Shown here: in pieces, positions 19,263 through 28,214 of the stretch
Position numbering within the stretch: position 1 is the stretch's first letter
Layout of the letters: each line of letters begins with the position of its first letter
From: Alkalithermobacter thermoalcaliphilus JW-YL-7 = DSM 7308
GTDB lineage: Bacteria; Bacillota; Clostridia; Peptostreptococcales; Peptostreptococcaceae
Reading direction: 5' to 3'
Length of the DNA stretch: 64,000 nucleotides
Assembly (NCBI GenBank): GCA_001584565.1
Contig: LSFY01000001.1
Span: 224,001-288,000 of the forward strand
The notes under the pieces: model-generated
Databases searched by the model: none
What the model was told of the DNA's origin: nothing
What the model saw: only the letters and a program-made list of their open reading frames with translations
Position numbers and translations under genes: made by a program

Positions 19263-19291
19263 TTGAAATTTGTAGGAATGAATATTATAAT
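19263..19291 (+). promoter_or_regulatory. Near-consensus promoter of the interrupted chemoreceptor
   Basis: TTGAAA (19263-19268) and TATAAT (19286-19291) are spaced by exactly 17 bases. The promoter is intact although the gene it drives is broken. Confidence 0.65.
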
Positions 19292-19325
19292 TTATTTACT
19301 ATGAATAGATAGGAGGGTGATTTAG

Positions 19326-20723
19326 GTGGAAGGTAATAATTTAATAAGAAATGAAAGAAATAGTAGTAATATCCTAAAAAATATAAAAATGACACAGTTA
19401 TTACTTATAATATTAATTCTTACATCTTTATCTATATCCTATTTAGCTTATTCATCTTTAAACAATATGGCAATTTTAAATAACGATATGAATATTCTTC
19501 ATCAAAATATCGAAAATCTAAACAAAAATGAAATACAAAGCATGGTTAATGAGGCCAATAGGTTATACGAAAACGCACGAAAATTATTTACAGGAATATC
19601 AACAGCAGTTATTATAATTCTTGCAGTATTAACTTTTATACTAATAAAACTTTTGAAAGACTCAATGGCCCAGATAAACGATGTTTTAACCAAACTTTCT
19701 GATTATGACTTTACAGTTGAATTACAAGAAGATGGTAAAAACGAATTTGCTCAAATGAATAGATCTTTATATATAGTAATTAAAAACATGAAAGAGGCAT
19801 TAGCTCAGATTAAAGATAGATCTGAAGAAGTAACGGGTCAATCACAAACTTTAGCTGCAGTATCAGAAGAAATGTCAGCATAATCTCAGGAACTTGCATC
19901 AACAATGCAGCAAGTTGCAGATGGAGCTACTAATCAAGCTCAAGATCTACAGGATATTGTAAATTCATTATCAGATTTAACAGATAACATAGATAATGTA
20001 TATACAGAACTTGAAAGTGTAAAGGTTGAAACAGAAAACGCAGAAAGTAAAGCAAATATAGGAAAACAAGAAATGGATATACTTATTAAATCTATTGAAG
20101 ACATAAAAAATGCATTTGAATTAGTAATTAGAAAGGTAGAGACATTAACTTTATCTGTAAAAGAAATAAGTGGTATTACAGAAATAATATCAGCAATATC
20201 AGAGCAAACTAACTTACTTGCACTTAATGCAGCTATAGAAGCAGCAAGAGCAGGAGAAGCAGGTAGAGGATTTTCAGTAGTTGCAGAAGAAGTTAGAAAA
20301 TTAGCAGAACAATCAAGACAGTCTACTGAAAAAATAACTAATTTAGTTTCTTCTATAACTAAAGATACTGAAGATGTAATACATACTTCAAAGGATGTAG
20401 AAAAGTCAGTAAAAGAGCAAACTTCATCAGTAGAAAGTACTGTAAAATCATTTGAAGATATACTTGTAGCTATAGAAAATATAGCACCACTTATGAAAAA
20501 GACATATGTTGCTATGGAGAAAATTGTAAAATCAAAGGATGAGGTTATGGAAAGAGTAGAAGGGGTAAGTGCTGTAACAGAAGAAAATACAGCAGCAACA
20601 CAAGAAGTGGCAGCATCAGGTCAGCAGATGACAGCTTCATCTGAAGAGGTAGCAGCATCAGCACAATCTTTAAGCGAAATAGTAATTAATTTGATGGATA
20701 CTGTAAATAGATTTAAAGTATAA
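19326..20723 (+). pseudogene. Methyl-accepting chemotaxis protein interrupted by one in-frame TAA
   Basis: GTG 19326 follows GGAGGGTGATTTA. Two membrane segments (residues about 20-42 and 88-110) flank a short outer loop, followed by a HAMP-like region and a signalling domain. Reading stops at TAA 19881-19883 after EEMSA, but the same frame resumes at once with [15 protein letters not shown] and continues to 20723, including the conserved tip [21 protein letters not shown] single CAA to TAA change would explain it, since Gln is common at that position. A separate soluble fragment from ATG 19905 (272 residues) is possible, but its ribosome site (AGGA, far upstream) is poor. A sequencing error cannot be excluded. 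Confidence 0.85.
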
Positions 20724-20752
20724 AAATGGATAGGCTTAGCCTATCCATTTTT
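20722..20752. terminator. Bidirectional terminator between the chemoreceptor and fba
   Basis: AAAAATGGATAGGC (20722-20735) and GCCTATCCATTTTT (20739-20752) form a perfect stem with a TTA loop and A/T flanks suited to both strands. Confidence 0.9.
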
Positions 20753-20757
20753 ATAAA

Positions 20758-21621
20758 TTAAGCTTTATTTATAGAGCCGAATAACTCCATTTTTTCTTTA
20801 ACTGTAGCTTTAATAGCTTCAAATCCAGGAGCTAGTATCTTACGAGGATCGAATCCTTTACCTTCTAAATCCTTTCCAGCTTCTATATATTCACGAGTAG
20901 CTTTAGCAAAAGCTAATTGGCACTCAGTGTTTACATTTATTTTAGCAACACCTAAAGATATAGCTTTTTTGATCATATCTTCAGGAATACCAGTACCACC
21001 GTGTAAAACTAAAGGCATATTTCCAGTAGCATCTTTTATAGCAGCTAGTGCTTCAAAGTTTAATCCAGCCCAATTTTCTGGATATTTACCATGGATATTA
21101 CCGATACCAGCAGCTAACATTGTGATACCTAATTCAGAAATAGCTTTACACTCATTAGGATCTGCAATTTCTCCAGAACCTACAACTCCGTCTTCTTCTC
21201 CACCTATAGAACCAACTTCTGCTTCAACAGAGATACCTTTTTCTTCACATATTTTAATTATTTCTTTTGTTTTAGCTATATTTTCTTCAATAGAATAGTG
21301 AGAACCATCAAACATTATTGAAGAAAAACCAGCTTCGATAGCTTTTAAAGCTCCTTCATAGCTACCGTGGTCTAAGTGAAGTGCAACAGGAACAGTTATA
21401 TTTAATTCTTCGATCATTCCTTTAACCATTCCAACGATAGTTTTAAAACCACCCATATATTTTCCAGCACCTTCAGAAACACCTAAGATTACTGGAGAAT
21501 TGTTTTCTTGAGCAGTTAATAAAATTGCTTTTGTCCACTCTAAATTGTTGATGTTAAATTGACCAACAGCGTATTGTCCTTCTACTGCTTTGTTTAACAT
21601 TTCTTTAGCTGAAACTAACAT
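20758..21621 (-). CDS. fba: Class II fructose-1,6-bisphosphate aldolase
   Basis: The 287-residue enzyme cleaves fructose-1,6-bisphosphate into dihydroxyacetone phosphate and glyceraldehyde-3-phosphate in glycolysis. It is zinc-dependent: VALHLDHGSYEGA, EAEVGSIGGEEDGV, GNIHGKYP and VLHGGTGIPEDMIKKAI carry the zinc and phosphate-binding residues, and KINVNTECQLAF is typical of the family. Length and order are normal for clostridial class IIb enzymes. Start ATG 21621 follows TGGAGGTTACATA on the minus strand. It is a single-gene unit with its own promoter and terminator. Confidence 0.96.
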   Translation of the reverse strand: MLVSAKEMLNKAVEGQYAVGQFNINNLEWTKAILLTAQENNSPVILGVSEGAGKYMGGFKTIVGMVKGMIEELNITVPVALHLDHGSYEGALKAIEAGFSSIMFDGSHYSIEENIAKTKEIIKICEEKGISVEAEVGSIGGEEDGVVGSGEIADPNECKAISELGITMLAAGIGNIHGKYPENWAGLNFEALAAIKDATGNMPLVLHGGTGIPEDMIKKAISLGVAKINVNTECQLAFAKATREYIEAGKDLEGKGFDPRKILAPGFEAIKATVKEKMELFGSINKA

Positions 21622-21685
21622 TATGTAACCTCCACAATTTTATTTTATAAAAATCACATTATTTAGTATTTAACCCACAAAAAAT

Positions 21686-21713
21686 ATTATAATCTAAAAT
21701 TAAAAAATGTTAA
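21686..21713 (-). promoter_or_regulatory. fba promoter
   Basis: On the minus strand TTAACA (21713-21708) and TATAAT (21691-21686) are spaced by 16 bases. About 65 bases of leader separate the -10 box from the start codon. Confidence 0.6.
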
Positions 21714-21767
21714 ATAAAAAATTTTTTCTTTTTTATTTCCACAGTGCATAGTGTCTATGTATTTCAT

Positions 21768-21795
21768 TGTAATAATCAAAGATAAAAAGTATAAT
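21768..21795 (+). promoter_or_regulatory. Promoter of the DUF1904-rsuA-PHP-rlmD operon
   Basis: TTGTAA (21768-21773) and TATAAT (21790-21795) are spaced by 16 bases and lie 31 bases before the first gene. Confidence 0.55.
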
Positions 21796-21825
21796 AATAT
21801 TTAGGTAAAATAAGGAGGGATTTAA

Positions 21826-22155
21826 ATGCCACAAATAAAGATAAGAGGTATAGAGGCTAATGAAATATGCAAAATAAGCGAAAAAATGATAGATAACCTA
21901 GTAGATATAGTAAAATGTCCAAGAGACTATTTTGAGATAGAATGCATATCTTCTGTAGCGATAAGAAATGGAAAAATAGAAAAAGCATACCCGTTTATAG
22001 AGGTAGCTTGGTTTGATAGAGGAGCACAAATACAAGATAAAGTAGCAAAAACTATTACTGACATAATAAGAAAAGATTTAAAAATAGAATCATTAGACTT
22101 AGCATTTACAGTATTTGAAAAAGAAAAGTACTACGAAAATGGAGAGCATTTTTAG
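21826..22155 (+). CDS. DUF1904 family protein
   Basis: The 109-residue protein matches DUF1904, a small family of the tautomerase-like fold type: PQIKIRGIEANEICKIS at the start, CPRDYFEIECIS in the middle, and FIEVAWFDRGAQIQDKVAKTITDII later. A Pro directly after the initiator Met is reminiscent of tautomerases, but no activity is established for the family as far as I know. It is first in a four-gene operon, 9 bases ahead of the pseudouridine synthase. Confidence 0.75.
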   Translation: MPQIKIRGIEANEICKISEKMIDNLVDIVKCPRDYFEIECISSVAIRNGKIEKAYPFIEVAWFDRGAQIQDKVAKTITDIIRKDLKIESLDLAFTVFEKEKYYENGEHF

Positions 22156-22164
22156 GAGGATGAA

Positions 22165-22890
22165 ATGGCTAAAAAAGAAAGGCTAGATAAGGTTTTATCA
22201 AATTTAGGATATGGGACAAGAACAGAAATAAAAAAATACTTAAAATATGGAATCGTAACCGTAAATGGAGAAATTATAAAAAATGCATCTACACATATAG
22301 ATCCTGAAAATGATGAAATAATATTTGATGGAGAAAAAGTAAATTATAGAAAATACATATATATAATGCTAAATAAACCTAAAGGATACATATCTGCAAC
22401 ATATGACGATGTAGAAAAAACAGTAATAGATATTATAGATCCTGAGTATAGAATATTTAATCCTTTTCCAGTTGGAAGGCTTGACAAAGACACAGAAGGT
22501 CTTTTAGTACTTACAAATGACGGACAGCTTTCACATAGAATACTATCACCTAAAAGACATGTTCCAAAAGTATACTATGCTCATATACAAGGAGTAGTTA
22601 CTGAAGATGATGTAAAAGCCTTTAGTGAAGGAGTAGTTTTAGATGATGGATATAAAACTATGCCGTCACATCTTAAAATACTAAAATCTAACGATATATC
22701 AGAGATAGAAGTTAAGATATATGAAGGAAAATACCATCAAGTAAAAAGGATGTTCGAATCAGTTGGAAAAAAAGTAATTTATCTTAAAAGAATATCTATG
22801 GGAAAATTAAAATTAGATGAAAATCTAGCACTAGGAGAATATAGAGAACTTACAGAAGAAGAAGTGAAGCTTCTTGAAGAAAGGGAGTGA
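22165..22890 (+). CDS. rsuA: 16S rRNA pseudouridine synthase, RsuA family
   Basis: The 241-residue protein has an N-terminal S4 RNA-binding domain (RLDKVLSNLGYGTRTEIKKYL) and a catalytic domain with the family motif GRLDKDTEGLLVLTNDGQL holding the catalytic Asp. MLNKPKGYISATYD and EGKYHQVKRMFESVGKKVIYLKRISMG are also typical of RsuA/RluB/RluE. It isomerises uridine in ribosomal RNA; RsuA acts at U516 of 16S rRNA, but the exact target here is inferred. The ATG follows AGGAGGATGAA. The next gene begins just after its stop. Confidence 0.85.
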   Translation: MAKKERLDKVLSNLGYGTRTEIKKYLKYGIVTVNGEIIKNASTHIDPENDEIIFDGEKVNYRKYIYIMLNKPKGYISATYDDVEKTVIDIIDPEYRIFNPFPVGRLDKDTEGLLVLTNDGQLSHRILSPKRHVPKVYYAHIQGVVTEDDVKAFSEGVVLDDGYKTMPSHLKILKSNDISEIEVKIYEGKYHQVKRMFESVGKKVIYLKRISMGKLKLDENLALGEYRELTEEEVKLLEERE

Positions 22891-22895
22891 ATAAA

Positions 22896-23651
22896 TTGAA
22901 ATTTGAAATAGATACACATGTTCATACAGTAGCTAGTGGACATGCATATAGTACAGTCCATGACTTAGTAAGACAAGCTAAAAATATAGGTCTTAAAATG
23001 TTTGCACTAACTGATCACGGACCAGCTATGCCAGGAGGGCCACATATATACCATATAGGAAATCAGAAAGTAATTCCAAGAACTATAGATGGAGTATTTG
23101 TACTAAGAGGAGTAGAAGCAAATATAATAGATTACGATGGGAATATTGATATTCCAGATGAATACCTAAAAGAATTAGACTTAGTTATAGCAAGTCTTCA
23201 CGATGTTTGTATAAAACCAGGAAGCATAGAAGAAAATACAAGAGCAATAATTAAAGCTATGGAAAATAAATATGTAGATATAATAGCTCATCCAGGTAAC
23301 CCAGCTTTTCCTATAGATGAAGAGAAAGTTTTAAAAGCTGCTAAAGAAAAAAATGTATTAATAGAAATAAACAATTCATCTTTTGGAAAAAGTAGGCCTG
23401 GAAGTAAAGAAAATTGTATAAAGATAGCTAAGATGGCAAAAGAAATGAATTTAATGTTAGCAGTTGGAAGTGACACTCATATATCATTTCAATTAGGAAA
23501 GTTTGATTATGTAAAAGAAGTATTTGATGAAATAGGAATGAGTGAAGATTTGATAATAAATACATCTGTAAACAAACTAATAAACTATCTAGATAAAAAA
23601 GGGAAGAAAAACATAAAAGACTTTAAAGTTTTGATACAAACGGAGGAATAA
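22896..23651 (+). CDS. PHP-domain phosphoesterase (YcdX-like)
   Basis: The 251-residue protein is a PHP-fold metal hydrolase: DTHVHTVASGHAYSTVHDLV at the start, ALTDHGPAMPGGPH, VLRGVEANIIDYDG, IASLHDVC, IIAHPGNPAF and VGSDTHISFQLG supply the metal ligands in the usual order. The closest named relative is E. coli YcdX, a phosphatase linked to motility. TTG 22896 is preferred: AAGGGAGTGA just precedes it, and a GTG at 22887 lies inside that site. It is 2 bases ahead of rlmD, so coupled. Confidence 0.85.
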   Translation: MKFEIDTHVHTVASGHAYSTVHDLVRQAKNIGLKMFALTDHGPAMPGGPHIYHIGNQKVIPRTIDGVFVLRGVEANIIDYDGNIDIPDEYLKELDLVIASLHDVCIKPGSIEENTRAIIKAMENKYVDIIAHPGNPAFPIDEEKVLKAAKEKNVLIEINNSSFGKSRPGSKENCIKIAKMAKEMNLMLAVGSDTHISFQLGKFDYVKEVFDEIGMSEDLIINTSVNKLINYLDKKGKKNIKDFKVLIQTEE

Positions 23652-23653
23652 AA

Positions 23654-25009
23654 TTGAAAAAGAGAGAAATGCTACAATTCGTAGTTGAAGATATGGAATT
23701 TGGAGGAAACTCCTGTGGATATGTTGATAATAAGAAAGTCGAAATAAAGGGCGGAATAAAAGGACAAGTTGTAAAGGCATTAGTAAAAAGAGTAAAAAAA
23801 GATAAAGTAGAAGCTAAGTTAATGGAAGTAGTCGAGCCTTCTTATCTTGAAAAAGCTGGGGTATGTAAGCACTATGGACAGTGTGGAGGATGCTCTATGC
23901 TTTCAGTTCTTTATGAAGATCAAATAAAAATAAAAGAGGATCAATTGATATCTTTATTTAAAGAAGGAAATATAAGTGGATTTGAGTTTCTAGGAGTAGA
24001 GAAAAGTCCAAACTGGCATGAATACAGAAATAAGATGGAGTATACTTTTGGAGATGAAGAAAAAAATGGGCCGTTAACTCTTGGACTTCATAAAAAAGGA
24101 AGAGCATATGACATAATAACTGTTGATGATTGTTTTTTAGTGGATGAAGATTTTAGAAAAATATTAAAAGAAACAGTTGAATACTTTAAAAAAACTAATC
24201 TTTCATACTACAAAACAATGATGCACACGGGGTATCTTAGAAATTTAGTTGTGAGAAAAGGAATAAATACAGGAGAAATTCTTATAAACTTAGTTACATC
24301 TTCACAAGAAGAAGTTGATTTAACTGAATATGTTAACACTCTTTTGTCATTGCAACTAAATGGAGAAATAGTTGGAATTTTACATACTATAAATGATTCT
24401 CTAGCTGATGCCGTTAAGTGTGATGAGCTAAAAGTTTTATATGGAAAAGATCATTTTTATGAAAAATTATTTGACCTTAAATTTAAGATATCTCCATTTT
24501 CTTTCTTTCAAACAAACACAAAAGGAGCAGAAAAGCTTTATAGTATAGTTAAAGAATTTATAGGAGACAAAAAAGATAAAGTTATATTTGACCTTTACTC
24601 TGGAACAGGAACAATAGGACAAGTACTTTCAAAAGAAGCTAAGAAAGTAATCGGTATAGAACTTATTGAAGAAGCTGTTGAAGCTGCAAATGAAAATACA
24701 AAGCTAAACAATATAACTAATTGTACTTTTATAGCAGGAGATGTAGGAGAAAAGGTAAAAACTTTAAAAGAAAAGCCAGATATAATAGTCCTTGATCCTC
24801 CAAGACCAGGAATACATAAAGATGCTCTAAAGGATATAATAAGGTTTAATGCAAAACAGATAATCTATGTTTCTTGCAATCCTAAAACTCTTGTTAGAGA
24901 CCTAGCAGAGCTTGAAAAAGCAGGATACAAGGTACTAAAGGTTAAGGGAATGGACATGTTCCCAAATACTCCTCATGTTGAGACGGTGGTATTGATGTCA
25001 AGGGTATAA
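23654..25009 (+). CDS. rlmD: 23S rRNA (uracil-C5)-methyltransferase, RlmD/RumA family
   Basis: The 451-residue protein starts with a TRAM domain, then the iron-sulfur motif CKHYGQCGGC (Cys71, Cys77, Cys80), and a SAM-binding domain with VIFDLYSGTGTIG, VLDPPRPG and the catalytic Cys in YVSCNPKTL. It methylates uracil in 23S rRNA. It ends HVETVVLMSRV. This very 3' end is repeated several times in the next 28 kb, marking it as the attachment site of integrating elements. The gene reads as full length, so the reading frame is kept intact by the first inserted element. Start TTG 23654 follows GGAGGAATAAAA. It is last in the operon. Confidence 0.92.
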   Translation: MKKREMLQFVVEDMEFGGNSCGYVDNKKVEIKGGIKGQVVKALVKRVKKDKVEAKLMEVVEPSYLEKAGVCKHYGQCGGCSMLSVLYEDQIKIKEDQLISLFKEGNISGFEFLGVEKSPNWHEYRNKMEYTFGDEEKNGPLTLGLHKKGRAYDIITVDDCFLVDEDFRKILKETVEYFKKTNLSYYKTMMHTGYLRNLVVRKGINTGEILINLVTSSQEEVDLTEYVNTLLSLQLNGEIVGILHTINDSLADAVKCDELKVLYGKDHFYEKLFDLKFKISPFSFFQTNTKGAEKLYSIVKEFIGDKKDKVIFDLYSGTGTIGQVLSKEAKKVIGIELIEEAVEAANENTKLNNITNCTFIAGDVGEKVKTLKEKPDIIVLDPPRPGIHKDALKDIIRFNAKQIIYVSCNPKTLVRDLAELEKAGYKVLKVKGMDMFPNTPHVETVVLMSRV

Positions 25010-25210
25010 AAATAAGGTGTATTTAAAACATTGATAAATCAAGGGTTTCCAAGTGTAGTTAGTTTTTCTAGATTATTTTCTAGAGCTGATAATGCTGGGA
25101 AACCCTTATTTTTAGTGGTTGAGGAAACATATCAAAGACTAAAATTGCCATAGGGTTGAGTTGACAGATTAGATGGATTGGTAGGGTTGTGGAGATAGGA
25201 TAGATGTGAT
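24974..25210 (+). repeat. Boundary unit A: rlmD 3' end, hairpin and conserved downstream block
   Basis: The unit begins in the last 12 codons of native rlmD (24974-25009). It has a long-armed hairpin (AAGGGTTTCC at 25041, GGGAAACCCTT at 25097, then TATTTTT) and then GTTGAGTTGACAGATTAGAT at 25155-25174, followed by GGAGATAGGATAGATGTGA. Units B (27596) and C (52802) show the same order with nearly the same distances (181, 174 and 179 bases from the CAY codon to the GTTGAG block). The hairpin likely ends transcription of rlmD. The stretch to 25329 holds no gene that I can see. Confidence 0.7.
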
Positions 25211-25329
25211 AAGATATTTTAAATAGCCTACATATCATAAATAATGTTTTGCTATATGTTGAGTAGTCAGTGTGTACGTTTATAAAATTTTAAGGCTTTA
25301 TTTTATATGAATTGGAAGTGGGGATCAGC

Positions 25330-25587
25330 ATGTTTAAAAAAATAAATAATTTCTTGAATTGTTTAATTGGTTCATTTATCGGTGTGTTTATTGCTCATAG
25401 TATATATACATATTTTGATTTTAGAAATAATCCAGGTTTATATGAGATTCAATCGACACCTTGGCACATGAGTATTCAAGTATATGGGTGGGGTACTGCT
25501 GTAATAATATTTATTGCTATTATTCTCTTATTAATAAAAAAGAAAATGAAAGAAATTAATAATACTTTTTATGTTGATTGTTTATAA
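25330..25587 (+). CDS. Small protein with two membrane segments
   Basis: The 85-residue protein has two hydrophobic stretches (FLNCLIGSFIGVFIAHSIY and YGWGTAVIIFIAIILLLI), separated by a polar loop with NNPGLYEIQSTPWHM, and a Lys-rich end. I have seen similar unnamed proteins in clostridial mobile regions but cannot give a function. ATG 25330 is chosen over TTG 25312 because GTGGGGAT sits between them. It lies first in the small module that also encodes a serine recombinase. Confidence 0.55.
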   Translation: MFKKINNFLNCLIGSFIGVFIAHSIYTYFDFRNNPGLYEIQSTPWHMSIQVYGWGTAVIIFIAIILLLIKKKMKEINNTFYVDCL

Positions 25588-25611
25588 AAAATATTAATTT
25601 GGAGGTAGAAC

Positions 25612-26538
25612 ATGTCTAAAAACCCAAAAGTTCATTTTATACCACCTAAACCTCCAAAACGAGAGAAAAGAGTAGGTATTTACTGCCGGGTCAGTAGTAA
25701 TAGTTTTGAACAATTGAAAAGCCTTACTGCTCAAGTATCTGCCCTTACAAGGGTAACTGCGGCCACGCCTCAATGGTTACTTGTTGATGTTTATATGGAT
25801 ATTGCCTCTGGGAAAACCGGTTCTTCTCGCAAAGAGTTCTCTCGTATGCTTGAAGATTGCAACTCCCATAATCTAGATATAATACTCACTAAGAGTATTA
25901 GCCGATTTGGTAGAGATACAGTGGATACACTTGAAGCATTAAATCAACTAAAAACGTTAGGAGTTCGTGTAATATTTGAGCAAGAAGATCTAGATACTGC
26001 AAATACAGATAGTGACCTTATGATATCTATCATCGAAGCTATTGCACAGGCGGAAAATGAATCTAGAAGTGATAATATAAAATGGGGTATTAAACAAAGA
26101 GCGGCACAAGGCACTTCAAAGCTGTATAACCGTAAATGTTATGGCTATAAAAATGATGTTGATGGCAGTCTTATTATAGATGATGAAGAGGCTAAAAATG
26201 TACAGCTAATATTTGAATTTTACCTTCAAGGCAAAAGTATTATAGGAATAATTGAAGAGTTAGAAAAGCTTGGTATTAAATCCCCAACTGGAAAAGATAA
26301 GTGGAGTAAAAGGACAATTGATGTAATGTTAAGTAATGAAAAATATATAGGAATAGTTCGACTATTAAATTCAGGGAAGTACGAAGCTCATTATATTTCT
26401 GAAGATAATAATCCTTCTATTATAAGTGATGAACAGTTTAAGGCAGTACAGATTGAGAAGGCAAATAGAAGTAATGTTATAAAGGGTGAAGATGGCAACC
26501 AGAGAAAAAATAAAAAGTACAGTTCTAAGAGAAAATAG
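25612..26538 (+). CDS. Serine recombinase, shortened form without zinc-ribbon tail
   Basis: The 308-residue protein has a resolvase catalytic domain with nucleophile Ser28 in YCRVSSNSFEQ, the conserved SRFGRDTVDTLEAL and AQAENESRSDNIKWG, and then a recombinase domain (RKCYGYKND, LSNEKYIG). It stops after KKYSSKRK, without the zinc-ribbon and coiled coil that bring large serine recombinases to about 500 residues. Such proteins carry out cutting and joining at attachment sites. It follows boundary unit A at once, so it may be the enzyme that placed this module at rlmD, though the missing tail makes activity on its own uncertain. Confidence 0.85.
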   Translation: MSKNPKVHFIPPKPPKREKRVGIYCRVSSNSFEQLKSLTAQVSALTRVTAATPQWLLVDVYMDIASGKTGSSRKEFSRMLEDCNSHNLDIILTKSISRFGRDTVDTLEALNQLKTLGVRVIFEQEDLDTANTDSDLMISIIEAIAQAENESRSDNIKWGIKQRAAQGTSKLYNRKCYGYKNDVDGSLIIDDEEAKNVQLIFEFYLQGKSIIGIIEELEKLGIKSPTGKDKWSKRTIDVMLSNEKYIGIVRLLNSGKYEAHYISEDNNPSIISDEQFKAVQIEKANRSNVIKGEDGNQRKNKKYSSKRK

Positions 26539-26567
26539 CAAATTTGGATTTATGGAGGTTATTTGGA

Positions 26568-27434
26568 TTGAAAAAAATGAAAAATAATAATAAATCAAAA
26601 AGAATCATCATAATTACAATTCTAATCTTATTGGCTGTTTTTGGAGGTATAACCGTCTGGGGTAATCTTACAGTAGGCACCACTCGTTATAAGATAACTT
26701 TGGAGCGTTTGCCAGTTGCATTTGAAGGATATAAGATTGCACAGATTGCAGATTTGCATAATTCAGAATTTGGAGAGGATAATTCGAAAACAATTAAAAT
26801 CTTGAAAGAGGAGAATCCTGATATCATTGTTATTACTGGTGATCTGGTAGATTCAAATCACATGGACATAGACATTGCAATAAAGTTTATTCAACAGGCG
26901 GTAAAAATTTCTCCGTGCTATTATGTGACAGGCAACCATGAGGCATGGATTGGAGATATCTACTATGAACTGGAAGAACAATTGCTCGACGCAGGTGTCA
27001 CTGTATTACGTGATGAGGTGATTACAATATCGAATGATAAAGACAGCATTCAACTGATTGGTTTGGACGATCCTGATTTTTCAGATCAGGCTCCTTACCT
27101 TCAAGAGAGCATGCTAGAGGCTAAACTTTACAATATGAATTTAAAAGATGGGTTCAAGATTTTATTGTCGCACAGACCAGAATTCTTTGGAGTATATGTA
27201 AAAAATGACATTGATTTAGTTCTCAGTGGTCATGCACATGGCGGGCAGTTCAGAATTCCTTTTATAGGGGGCGTTATTGCTCCAAATCAGGGGTTTTTCC
27301 CAAAATATGATGCAGGAGAATATCATGAAGCCAATACTACGATGATTGTCAGTCGTGGTATTGGAAACAGCATAATTCCTGTAAGAATTAATAACAGGCC
27401 AGAAGTGGTTATTGTCCAATTATATTCTCAATGA
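26568..27434 (+). CDS. Membrane-anchored metallophosphoesterase (YkuE-like)
   Basis: The 288-residue protein has an N-terminal membrane anchor (IIIITILILLAVFGGITVW) and a calcineurin-like domain with QIADLHNSEFG, ITGDLVDSN, VTGNHEAWIG, LLSHRPEFF and LSGHAHGGQFRIPFIGG. B. subtilis YkuE, the nearest named relative, is a cell-wall-associated phosphoesterase. TTG 26568 is preferred because TGGAGG lies 9 bases before it; ATG 26577 is possible. Codon use is less AT-biased than upstream genes. It is cargo of the first module, 29 bases after the recombinase. Confidence 0.8.
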   Translation: MKKMKNNNKSKRIIIITILILLAVFGGITVWGNLTVGTTRYKITLERLPVAFEGYKIAQIADLHNSEFGEDNSKTIKILKEENPDIIVITGDLVDSNHMDIDIAIKFIQQAVKISPCYYVTGNHEAWIGDIYYELEEQLLDAGVTVLRDEVITISNDKDSIQLIGLDDPDFSDQAPYLQESMLEAKLYNMNLKDGFKILLSHRPEFFGVYVKNDIDLVLSGHAHGGQFRIPFIGGVIAPNQGFFPKYDAGEYHEANTTMIVSRGIGNSIIPVRINNRPEVVIVQLYSQ

Positions 27435-27595
27435 TAAAACCTAGCTTACAGGGTCTTTTGAAGCATAAAAACAAAATAGCCTACTTTCTTAAAGGTAAGC
27501 ATAGATGACATAGAAAAGAAAAACGACGAGTAAACATTGATAAATAAAGATATCTTACGATTTATTGACTTATTCCATAAATAGCCTAAGTATTT

Positions 27596-27824
27596 CATGT
27601 GGAGACGGTAGTATTGATGTCTAGAAAATAAAGCTCAGAAGGCATTGAAAATACTGGGTCTCATAAAATAAAGTAAATCTGTCTACTCGACTTAAGCCCT
27701 CGATATGTGTACGTGGAAACATATCGAGGGTATATTTTTGTGCAAAATTTGAGCTAGAATATGGGTAGGGTTGAGTTGACAGATTAGATATACATATAGG
27801 GTTGAGGAGATAGAATGGATGTGA
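27596..27824 (+). repeat. Boundary unit B: second rlmD-like 3' end with hairpin and conserved block
   Basis: CATGTGGAGACGGTAGTATT onward (27596-27631) would encode HVETVVLMSRK and a stop, matching 30 of 36 bases of the native rlmD end, but no gene lies upstream. A 12-bp perfect hairpin follows (CCCTCGATATGT 27697-27708, ACATATCGAGGG 27719-27730, then TATATTTTT). GTTGAGTTGACAGATTAGAT is at 27770-27789; with the four bases before it this is a 24-base exact match to unit A. GGAGATAGAATGGATGTGA comes next. I read it as a displaced attachment site. The rest of 27435-27962 shows no gene. Confidence 0.7.
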
Positions 27825-27931
27825 CATTCTATACACCTGACAATAGGATTTAGAGTAATAATTATTGAATTCAAATCAAAAATCATGCGAACTTAAAGAA
27901 AATGTTGCAAAATAATGATGCTAATGATATC

Positions 27932-27945
27932 ATGTAATTATACAT
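27932..27945. promoter_or_regulatory. Small inverted repeat upstream of the XRE gene
   Basis: ATGTA (27932-27936) and TACAT (27941-27945) flank ATTA, 17 bases before the XRE start codon. A palindromic ATGATATCAT lies just upstream. Position and symmetry fit a self-operator, but this is only inference. Confidence 0.3.
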
Positions 27946-27962
27946 ACATAGAGGTGATTACA

Positions 27963-28172
27963 ATGGCAATTAGTTATAAAAAACTATGGAAGCTTCTTAT
28001 TGATAGAGATATGAAAAAGAAAGACTTGCAGAAGCTTGCGGGTATAAGTTCTGCTACGATAACAAAGCTTGGTAAAAACGAAAATGTTAGTACAGAAATA
28101 ATACAAAAAATCTGTATAGCGTTGGAATGTGACGTCTGTGATATCATGGAAATGGATACCAAACGGAATTAG
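27963..28172 (+). CDS. XRE/Cro family helix-turn-helix regulator
   Basis: The 69-residue protein is a single Cro/CI-type domain: LWKLLIDRDMKKKDLQKLAGISSATITKLGKNENVSTEIIQKICIALECDVCDIMEM, with the turn and recognition helix at about residues 18-37. ATG 27963 follows GAGGTGATTACA; codons upstream in the same frame are not needed. It stands 42 bases ahead of hsdM and is probably the regulator of the restriction operon, for example delaying restriction until methylation is established. Confidence 0.85.
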   Translation: MAISYKKLWKLLIDRDMKKKDLQKLAGISSATITKLGKNENVSTEIIQKICIALECDVCDIMEMDTKRN

Positions 28173-28214
28173 TATTTATTATTGTGAAATATCAATCAAA
28201 TGGAGGCTTGTTTA

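Noticed and set aside
19881-19883. TAA in the chemoreceptor as a recoded codon
   Set aside because: TAA is used as a normal stop throughout the window and no recoding signal is visible; a mutation is simpler.
25010-25329. tRNA or other small RNA as the attachment site
   Set aside because: No cloverleaf or conserved tRNA box is visible; the shared core is the rlmD 3' end.
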